Shown: positions 55,801-64,000 of the stretch, one piece after another | Layout of the letters: each line of letters opens with the position of its first letter | How positions within the stretch are numbered: position 1 is the first letter of the stretch | Origin: Oscarella lobularis | Taxonomy: Eukaryota > Porifera > Homoscleromorpha > Homosclerophorida > Oscarellidae | Reading direction: 5' to 3' | Length of the DNA stretch: 64,000 nucleotides | Assembly: GCF_947507565.1 (NCBI RefSeq) | Contig: NC_089192.1 | Span: 868,001-932,000, forward strand | Translations under genes and position numbers: made by a program | The notes under the pieces: generated by a model | What the model was told of the DNA's origin: nothing | Database searches by the model: none | The model's input: only the letters and a program-made list of their open reading frames with translations

Positions 55801-56503
55801 TTCCTTTACCTTCAAAATCAGTCACAAGAGACTTGAGACCGGCCTGTTTTAACCACTCGGCCTCCTCTTCGCCCTCTTTTTAAAAAAAACGCGGTTTCCC
55901 GTATACCCAACGCGAATTCTAAAATTTTTCCTTGCCCTTTTTCGCCTTCTCCTCTTCCTCCTCCTCTTCCTCCTCCTCCTCGTCGCCCGAACGGGCGTCG
56001 TTTCGACGGGCGGCAAGCGCCTCCTTCATCCGCTTGAATTCTTCCAAGAAAACTTCAAATTCGAAATCGGCGATCGATTGCCGAGCCTTCGCCTTGACGT
56101 GAGACGACGGCTACGAGAAAACGAAATATATTTCGAGAGTGCGCGCGGGTTTCGGAAAAAGGCGGATCTCGGGCCGCGTACGTGCGTAGAAGAAAAAAGA
56201 GGGCGGGCCTGCGTTTAGAGCGCGACCACGCCCTTATCCTATTTGGGTTATCTGGGGAAGGGCGACCTGGGGGCGCTAGAGTTCGCGGGTTCGCGAACTA
56301 TATGAAAGCGTCGTTTCCGCTCGCGAGTCATCGGGTTGGCGAGAAGGGAAATATACATCGGAAAAGAAGAAAGGAGCTAAGAATAGCGCAAGCGGGAAAG
56401 CGGGGAGTGTCCTTTCTTATTATACCGTGCCGTGGACCGTCTGAGCGCGATTGAGCGTGTAACTCGTCAGCCTGACGCCGTCGGATGCGTTGCCAGACGC
56501 CAT
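52259..56503 (-). CDS. Rho GTPase-activating protein of the ARHGAP18/28/40 group
   Basis: Multi-exon gene, start proposed at 56503 (MASGNASDGVRLTSYTLNRA). It has an acidic-basic region with ADFEFEVFLEEFKRMKEA; EEAEWLKQAGLKSLVTDFE, typical of ARHGAP18 relatives; and a RhoGAP domain in several exons: FGVPLTTLMARDKQLD, arginine-finger exon EEEGILRIPGA, DLPYPLLTHEYLHLF, KKIEALNLLVLLLPDCHRAT and NKMSINNVAMIMAPNLF. A C-terminal part follows with HLFEVGGNIGERC and HADWVIKQRELDF. RhoGAPs switch off Rho proteins and so shape actin and adhesion. The exon at about 52729-52882 codes a run of some 20 glycines. Two introns are long for this genome (about 0.75 kb near 55.1-55.8 kb and 0.3 kb near 56.1-56.4 kb). 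The first exon is the least certain part. Confidence 0.82.
52780..52838. repeat. (CCG)n triplet microsatellite in RhoGAP exon
   Basis: About 20 perfect CCG units, read on the minus strand as GGC and giving a polyglycine run between RKKRSDGGFVG and APNSPSRRISDDTLEQ. The frame stays open through it. Length polymorphism is likely. Confidence 0.85.
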
Positions 56504-56521
56504 GTCACGACGTAAGAAGCA

Positions 56522-56910
56522 GTTCTGTGCGTTGATATCGAGATGGAACGTTGGTTGGCTACACTATTTTTACGACAGTCCGTAAGATTGTGGTGCCCGC
56601 TCTATATTTACCTGGTAGTTGTTACTGTGTACTACGAAAACATTATCGTTGCAAAATACACTGAAAGTCAAATCAATTTGAATTTTGGGGAAATTAATTA
56701 GTCCAGCGTGCGTTAGGAAGACATACTGTACTGTACCCTTGGCGCCAGGAAGCCTTATAGATCATATTTTTAAAAAATTAATAATGCCGTTGTTTCGGAA
56801 TTGTAGCGTTGTTTTATGAAATGTGCAATGCAAATGTCTTACGTACAACGATCACGTGCAGTTGTCTCAGCTCACGAGATGGAGTTCTCCTTGCGTTTCT
56901 ATTGATTCTC
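56522..56910 (+). pseudogene. Truncated copy of the sulfatase promoter and first codons
   Basis: The block matches 61549-61857 for most of its length (for example TGTGTACTACGAAAACATTA, CGTACAACGATCACGTGC, GGAGTTCTCC). The ATG at 56879 opens MEFSLRFY and then a stop, whereas the sulfatase copy continues as [13 protein letters not shown]. The copy here has about 55 extra bases near 56550-56605 and another 25-40 near 56730. It is a partial upstream duplicate with no downstream sulfatase exons. Confidence 0.7.
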
Positions 56911-57320
56911 CGAGTCGTGATGCAATCCGGGAACGCTTAGGAAACGTCTTATTTTCTTGGGATCCTGAACGAACATCCGCGCACTCCAGCCAACCGTGAC
57001 TAGCCAGTGGACTAGCCTATTGAAGGTAAAAGAACATCAGAGAAAAGGGCATCAATTGGTCCTCTTCTTGTAAGAGTTTTATGTATATAATCGACGTTGC
57101 GTCGAGTCCTCGATCAACGCGTATAGCTAAGTATACTAGTAGTGCATGTAGCGATGTCCGCAGATATGTTGTAAGTGAGCCAAGCCAGCTAGGAGTTTAG
57201 TACTGTTTACTTCCTAACCATTTACGGCAGTCTCTCGATTATCCTGCCCTATGTACGCCAGCTCTGTACGTTAGATCCGGCATACGTACCGAACCTTAGT
57301 AATTCATGCTAATACGTATA

Positions 57321-57385
57321 CCCAGGCCCTTCCCCCGCATGTCCCGTAGTTCATACGGGACTCGCATGCGGGGGAAGGGCCTGGG
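57321..57385. other. Perfect long hairpin (21-bp stem) upstream of receptor kinase gene
   Basis: 57321-57341 and 57365-57385 are exact reverse complements over 21 bases, GC-rich. Inside, TCCCGTA (57342-57348) pairs with TACGGGA (57354-57360) around a 5-base loop, leaving a 4-base bulge (57361-57364). It ends 58 bases before the kinase ATG, so it could lie in the 5' UTR, be a microRNA-like precursor, or be a small palindromic element. The rest of the gap 56911-57442 shows nothing recognised. Confidence 0.75.
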
Positions 57386-57442
57386 GACGAGTAGCGCGGG
57401 CATGTCCAGCGAATTGACTTCACGTATCGCATTTAGAGAACG

Positions 57443-60400
57443 ATGAAAATTCTTTTGACGCTGTTCTTCTGGATCTTACTCTCTTGCGTCAGTTCAGAGA
57501 TTTATAACACGTTTTCAGGAATATCAGCGACTCACGATAGCTTTCCCTCAAGTTCTACATTTGCAACGACAGACATTGAAATGAAGGATCATTTTGGTTA
57601 TTATAGAGAGTTCGTGTGGTATCAAGATCTCTATTCAAGTACCTCTTGGCTTTACTCTGATCACACGGCTTCGTGGGACAGTTATCAATTGAACTTTCCT
57701 CATCTAAGAGTCAATCCTGATCGAGCCCTGCATGCCACGTTTTTGAGTCTCTGCTTACGCCAGGCTGTTTTAATTGAAACATTTACTGATTCCGTTGCTT
57801 TTCATCACTTTGCTTCCGCTACCAAGACGTGGAACTCTTCTAAACTGCTTGGTTCGTTCCAAGGCTCTTTTTCAGTCGTTCGATCAAACACGACAAACTG
57901 TAAATGCCACGAAACGATTCTCTTTCTGAGTAAAGATGCAGAGACATTTTACGAATTCATTTGTCATCAAAATAGAACTTACTCTAACAAAAAAATAGCA
58001 GACTACAAGCTTTCTCAAAATTTGTCTTTGGACTATCAAGCAGCGTCTTTTCGCAGAACTTTTACAGCTTTCATAAGGAATACTAGCCTACTCCAATATC
58101 ATTACTTTTCTAATCAATTTTCAAAATTAAAAGTTCCTAATACTTGCCATCCTTCAAATGCCCAGCACGTGCCAACCTACGACAGAATAACAAAGAGCAA
58201 AATCATTTTTCTATTTGAATTTGAAAATTTTCTTCAGACTCGGAAGTGTGCTTTTGCCCTCAATCTCAAAACACAGCTATTTCGACGAGTAAAAGTGCTT
58301 CTTCCTAATAATTCAAAAAGTCCAAAAGACTGCTTAGAAGAGGGAACTAAATGTCAGATTATTTCGAACGGCGAAGAAAGTCAGTTTTTCATTGTTCAAA
58401 CAGTAGCGAATCGTACCTACGTTGTTTACGTCATTCGACAAACTGGCGCTGACACTTGGCAGATTACAAATAGTTCCACTCAAGCAAAGCAGTTCAGTGA
58501 AAACATGAAACCAATTCCTTGCAGTGGTCCGCACGTCACGTTAAATTTTGAAATACCACTCAATAGAATTTCTATTTTGGACAGCAAGCAGCTCACGTGG
58601 CATCGAAGGCTCCTAAGCAATTCGAAATACCGTTTCCCATCGTTTTATAAGCCAATCAGCGCTGTTCACAGCTCAGCGAAAAACTCCTGTTTTATTCTGA
58701 CTGAAACGTCACTTGATCAGTACAACTACTACTCCGGCGACTGGTCAACGTATAGTTTAAGAGAACTGCGAGACAACACGGTGGGATCTTCTTCGTACGA
58801 CTATCACATGACCAAATCGAATTCACATAATTTTATTGTGTTCGGAGGCTTCAATGACGCCTCTGCAAAGTTTGTGTCTTCGCTGAAGAAATGTAGCGAC
58901 GTTCTAAGTCCAACGGCGTTGAAATGTCGACAAATAGATCATACCACGCCAGTACCCAGAGCAAGTGCGTCAATATCTGTTTATAGTGACGTTCTTTTCG
59001 TCTATGGGGGTCTAACGCACATTGCTACCGACACCATTCGTAACGAACTCGTTTATCGGAAGAAAGTGACAATTTTGTTCGATTTCTGGGTTTACAACTT
59101 CACAAGCAACGTATGGACAGAACAGAAGTGCGATGTGAAGTTGGCGCATCATTTTGTCGCCAAAACAGGCGACTCGTTTGCAATTTATGGATTGTGCAAC
59201 AAATTTAACGAACTTACAGACGTTTTCAATTCTAACTATTCTCGCCATGCTGCAAGTGGATATACAATGATTGACGCACCTTTCTGTTTATACGTGTACT
59301 TCATCAAACAACGCGTTTGGAGCAAAGTAGGAACAATGGTCCAAGATTTCGTCGTAACGACACCGAAAGGACCAGCATCAATTTCCCACTCACTCTTTTC
59401 TGTGGGCTATACTCGTTTAGCATTTACGTCTTACCGTTCAAAGAAAGGGAAAGAAACGCTTTCGTCGGTTTCTATCACGCCTGGCTGCAAGGTCGGGTAT
59501 TCGTCATCGAACGCTCTTAGAATTCCATGTACGCCATGCAAAAAGGGAACCTTTTCTAGCGTAGAAGGCAGCCAGAAATGCACGTCTTGTCCTGAAGGAA
59601 CGACTACAAGTGGTACTGGGGCAGCTAGTAAGCGAGACTGTGCTGTTTGCAATGACGATGGTCACTGTTCCAACGGAGACTGTTTCGTCATATTCAATTC
59701 AACTGAAATGATCCGAGAATGCATGTGTCATAGCGGTTTCTCGGGATCAAAATGCCGTCATAATGTCACTTTGACAGCAAGTCTGGCTTCGACGTTTTGC
59801 TGCGTTCTAGTCGGTTTGATCATGGCGGCGGTTTCTTGCCTCAAAAATTCGAGTAAAAAGAAGCGTCTGCTATTGGAGCAGACTAGCAAAGAAAAAGAGC
59901 TCTTGAACAAAGCTTGGAATGTTTGCCTAAAAGAGGTCGTCCTCAAAGAAGTGATAGGCAACGGAGGATTCGGAGACGTACATCGTGCCATATACAGAGA
60001 ATCGATGCTCGTTGCGGTCAAAAAACTATCGACTATTCACTTGGGTCTCGACGAAATAGAACGAGATTTTCTCAGAGAAATCGAATTTCTCAAAACGGTC
60101 AGACATCCGAATATCGTCCTCTTTCTGGGAGCCGGAAAAATGCCCATAGACGGTTGCCCTTTTCTTCTGCTCGAATTCGTCGCTCGCGGATCGCTAGGGA
60201 AAATTCTTCGCGACGACATCGAGCCTATGAACTACATGAGAAAGCTACAGTGCGTCTATCAAGCTGCAAAAGCTCTCAATTATCTCCATCGAGAGTTAGA
60301 CCCGCCCAGCACTCATCGAGACGTGAAGGCTGACAATCTGCTAGTGTCGCAGAGTTGGGTCATAAAATTGGCCGATTTTGGTTTCGCTAGATTGGTACAG

Positions 60401-60915
60401 AAGGAAGGCGTCGGACAGAAGTTTAGGAACAACAAAGAAATGAGGAGGTCGGAAGGATGGTTCAAAAACAGCAATCTGATGGGACAAGAAATGAAGATGA
60501 TGAGCAAAGGGATAGGCACGACACTGTGGAATTCTCCAGAAGTATTGACTTGCAAAAGTTGCGGAACGGCATCTGACATTTATAGGTGAGAGCAAGTATT
60601 GAACAAAAGCCTTACTCGCAGTAATACTTACGTTTTAGTCTGGGCATAGTGATGGTTGAAGTGTGGACACGAAAAATTCCCTATCAGAGCGAGATGGAGA
60701 AGAGGGTATCTCGTAGCCTCTTGGTCAGTAAAATTATCAAGGGACTAAGGCCGAGCGTTGATCAGTTCTGTCCTGACGACTACTCGAGTGTCGTGAATTG
60801 GTGCTTGAATGAAAATGAAGATGATCGTCCGAAGGCGAAGGAAGTTGTTGACAAATTGGAATCCATGATAGCTAAACTTGATGGATTTGAGACGGATCAT
60901 TCACGTATGTTCTAG
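57443..60915 (+). CDS. Transmembrane receptor kinase with Kelch-like, GCC2/GCC3-like and EGF modules
   Basis: Two exons, 57443-60585 and 60639-60915, with a 53-nt intron joining DIYS to LGIVMVEVW; about 1140 residues. A signal peptide (MKILLTLFFWILLSCVSS) starts a large extracellular region with Kelch-like stretches (FIVFGGFND, LFVYGG, FDFWVYNFTSNVW). A cysteine-rich GCC2/GCC3-like module (CTPCKKGTFSSVEGSQKC) and an EGF-like end (CMCHSGFSGSKC) follow. The span is near residues 775-797. The kinase has GNGGFGDVHRA, VAVKKL, HRDVKADN, DFGFARL and a SPEVL stretch. HRDVKADN suggests a TKL/Ser-Thr-like rather than typical Tyr kinase. All catalytic residues are present. The ligand is unknown. Confidence 0.87.
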
Positions 60916-61548
60916 TTTCAACTGAAACACCAGCTCGTCCTATAAAGATCAAAACCGTTGAAACTGTTGACTGCTTTACGGGAAGAGGTGGGGGAATTAT
61001 ATAGCCCGTTCTCGAACTTTAGTCATAGAGATGCTTTAGTATTGCTCGACTAGCGCAGGAGTTGTTGGTCGCCGATTAGCACCGATGCCATCGATGCACA
61101 TTGGGTGCCCCAAAGGGGACCCCAACGCTAATTAAGCGTGATAGAGAAATTATAATGCATCTATGTGCGCGATTAGACCTGAAGAAAGTCGTAGCAACCC
61201 AAGTTACCCAATGGGTCGTAAATCTACCCGGCCAAAAGGAGAAATGGGCCGTACAAAACGAGGAAACGTTCCCTCACACCGTCAATTGAGCCCTCTTCTT
61301 TGTCGCCTGGCCGCTGAAGCCAAGTAAATCCCACCAGACCAGAAACTTGAAGAACGTCACGTGTCTTTCAATAAAATGACTACATTTATTTGCAATCGCA
61401 TAGGAGAAGGCTGCATATTCAGTTGACTGCTATCAGAGATAATCTTATCAGCGGCCGAGCCTAATAATTGTACATCATTATGTATTATCATTATCAAAAT
61501 ATGATCAGATCTGATGATTCTCAACGCATTACCGTCATCATTCCGACC
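60916..61548. other. Gap between receptor kinase and sulfatase
   Basis: About 630 bases, likely the kinase 3' UTR. AATAAAATG near 61369 is a possible poly(A) signal. A 62-codon frame at 61101 has no recognisable features and was not accepted. Confidence 0.4.
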
Positions 61549-61857
61549 GTTCTGTGCGTTGATATCGAGATGGAAATATTTACCTGGTAGTTGTTACTGT
61601 GTACTACGAAAACATTATCGTTGCAAAATACACTGAAAGTCAAATCAATTTGAATTTTGAGGAAATTAATTAGTCCAGCGTGCGTTAGCCAGATAAACCT
61701 TTATAGATCATCCTTTTAAAAAATTAATAATGCCATTGTTTCGGAATTGTAGCGTTGTTGTTTTGTAAAGTGTGCAATGCAAATGTCTTACGTACAACGA
61801 TCACGTGCTGCTGTCTCAATCTCACGAGATGGAGTTCTCCGTGCGTTTCGTTTCTAT
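61549..61857 (+). repeat. Promoter block shared with 56522-56910 (intact copy)
   Basis: Direct repeat partner of the truncated copy upstream, about 95% identical in the aligned parts by eye. It covers the sulfatase promoter and its signal-peptide codons. The two copies flank the whole receptor kinase gene. Confidence 0.7.
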
Positions 61858-64000
61858 CTATCTTTTGACGCTCGTTTCGTTTGGCGATGCAAAGTTCAAC
61901 GTTCTAATGATAGCTGTCGACGATCTGCGTCCCGAATTGCACAGCTACGGAATCAAAGGAATTTTGACTCCAAGTACAACAATTCAAGACTTGCCGTGTT
62001 CATGTCTCTCTACCTATTGTGCCTCTAATAGACATCAACAAGCTGGCAAGCACAAGTGCATTCCTGCAAAAAGAATTATCAGACAAGTTCTACTAGTTTT
62101 ATCTAGGCTTGCAATTTGACCGGGCTTACTGTCAACAGGCTATCTGCAATCCTACACGGTTAGAATTTCCTGGCTTGGCATATCAAAAAAATTAAAATAG
62201 TTGCAACCCAGAACAAGCTTGCTAACGTCTCGACGTCCTGATTCCACCAAGGTATGGGACCTCGCCGGATACTGGAGGCATTTGGGTGGAAATTTTACGT
62301 CGCTTCCGGAATATTTTAAATCAAACGGATACCGAACAGCTGGAATGGGCAAAGTCGATACCACTTACATAACTAAAGCATCAAATATATACCTATAGCC
62401 TTATTTAAGGTTTATCATGATAACCAGATTCGTGAAGATGTTCCTTATTCGTGGACTGAGCCATACTTTCACGCTCCAGCACAAAGTCTATAAAACTGAA
62501 TTAGGTTGCTGTACGTCGTTTATAGAACGCGAACTCTAGGAAGGTACGGTTGCTGCGGAAATCGTACTAGCAGTTGGTGGGCAGTAGACAACAGCGTTGA
62601 ACTTCCAGATGAACAAGTCGAAAATAAATAAGATTTTGCTATAAATTTGAATGAGTTATACTTCTAGATTGCCCAACACGCAGTCGAGACGTTGCAGATG
62701 CTGAAGAACGCTCAAAATTCAAAAAATGAAACAAAACCCTTCTTTGTTGCAGTTGGCTTGTAAGAAGAAAAAACTCTAAGACGAAGATCGGTTTTACTAT
62801 ACAGCCCTTTTAGTCGTAAACCCCACTTGCCCTTTTTTGCTCCTCAGAAGTTCTACGACTTGTATCCTGAAGGATCCGTGCCGCTTGTGCCTAATAGATA
62901 TCGACCCAAGGTGCATGATAAAGCGGAGAACCGTCTAATTTTTATACGTATTTACCTCGTTTGCAGAACATGCCCGAAGTTGCGTGGAATCCCTTGGAAG
63001 GACTTCGATTTTGGAACGATTTCAACTCGTTGAACGTTTCCTATCCCGACGGACTTTGTCCCGACGAGGAGCAGCTTAAATTGAGAAGAGCATATTACGC
63101 TTGCGTGTCGTACATGGACGCTCAGGTCAGCTCAAAATCTGCGCGGAGACAAATGATCACGCATGCATTTATATTAGGTTGGAAAAGTTCTGTCTGAGTT
63201 GGAATCGCTTGGACTTGAAAACGACACCATTGTCATATTTTGGGGAGATCACGGTACATACTCTATTAGATGCGTGTAACTGCGTATCAATTATTTTCTC
63301 AGGATGGCAGCTGGGAGAGCACGGAGAGTGGGGTCAGTAAATTCTATTGACATACGCTCTGACGTGGCATTACTTCAAACTGAAGGGAAATATACCAATT
63401 GGGAGATGGGGACCCACGTGCCCTTGTTCTTCCGCGTACCCGGCATGAAAACGGCGGGTCAGCGAACGAGTGCATTCGTAGAATACGTCGATATTTTCCC
63501 TTCTCTCGCTGATGCCGCTGGTAAGGCTATGCACACAAACAGGGAGTTGGCCTGACGAACTATTAATTAATTATTAATTAAAGGCCTACCTGTACCACCT
63601 CAGTGTCAACCTAATATGCAAGAAGCAACGTGTACAGAAGGTGTTAGCTTTCTACCACTGACAGAAAATTCGACAAGAAAATGGAAAACTGCTGGTATTG
63701 TATATAAATCACATATCCTCTAACGCTTTTGCTTTTAAAACAAAGCGTCACTGTTTAGCTTTCAGCCAATATCCTAGACCAAGTGTAAGGGGAACGCTGG
63801 CTGAAAGGAGATACTGCGGGGCGAGTTGCAACCCGAGCTACTGTGACACAATGGGATACACAATGAGAACATATCAATATCGTTACACAGAAGTATACAT
63901 ATTGGCTTTGCTAATAACTTTGATGTACATGCATCGATTTTTATTTAGTGGATTCCATTCAATGCAACAACAGGATCTGTCCACTGGGATCACCCGCGCG
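61829..64000 (+). CDS. IDS: Iduronate-2-sulfatase-like secreted sulfatase, partial at right edge
   Basis: Multi-exon gene. The signal peptide [21 protein letters not shown] is followed by [18 protein letters not shown]. The exon pair gives [15 protein letters not shown] then [17 protein letters not shown], where C-N-P-T-R is the sulfatase motif whose Cys becomes formylglycine. Further IDS-like parts are [79 protein letters not shown] and [15 protein letters not shown]. The order matches human IDS, a lysosomal enzyme removing 2-O-sulfate from heparan and dermatan sulfate. Sponges carry many sulfatases, so substrate is inferred. Several introns had to be assigned by homology, and the last exon runs off the window. 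Confidence 0.86.

Noticed and set aside
56182-56454. 90-codon plus-strand frame
   Set aside because: It overlaps a RhoGAP intron on the other strand, with no domain and an unusual Arg-rich composition from GC bias.
61101-61289. 62-codon frame after the kinase gene
   Set aside because: No recognisable features; it lies in the probable 3' UTR of the kinase.

Overview
The window is nuclear DNA from an early-branching animal, most likely a sponge (a homoscleromorph such as Oscarella would fit). This is inferred from three things: genes packed tens to hundreds of bases apart, spliceosomal introns mostly 45-60 nt long, and a gene set of animal type (Delta/Notch ligands, TRAF, Pumilio, class I myosin, RhoGAP, receptor kinase). 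Most genes are multi-exon, so I rebuilt models by hand from splice signals and remembered protein families. Exon edges are therefore inferences.

Left part (1-23.4 kb): the 5' end of ABHD13 (-); three tandem NHL-propeller/BTB genes (+); the RNA helicase DDX54 (-, about 22 exons); a class I myosin close to MYO1D (-) with a repeat inserted in one intron; two intronless tandem RING-TRAF genes (+) sharing a promoter element; mitoribosomal PTCD3 (+); translation factor EEF1D (-); complex III assembly factor UQCC2 (-). Three copies of a dispersed repeat lie between or inside these genes.

Centre (24-45.8 kb): a cluster of five Delta-like genes, each encoding a signal peptide, MNNL and DSL domains, EGF repeats, a membrane span and a short tail. 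Called A to E here, they are oriented A-, B-, C-, D-, E+. A and B are recent duplicates. B and E form a large inverted duplication whose arms are almost identical. C is a mosaic with two frame breaks. D carries about 38 EGF repeats, 36 of them in a single intronless exon of about 4.2 kb. This cluster is the most interesting system in the window.

Right part (46.5-64 kb): Pumilio (-), a secreted CULT-domain protein with the cereblon-type tryptophan cage (+), a small hypothetical protein, an ARHGAP18/28-like RhoGAP with a polyglycine repeat (-), a long perfect hairpin, a Kelch/cysteine-rich/EGF receptor kinase (+), and an iduronate-2-sulfatase-like gene (+) that runs off the right edge. A dead copy of the sulfatase 5' end lies upstream of the kinase.

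Most neighbours have unrelated housekeeping roles. The functional grouping is limited to tandem paralogues (NHL-BTB, TRAF, Delta). GC-AG introns appear unusually common.
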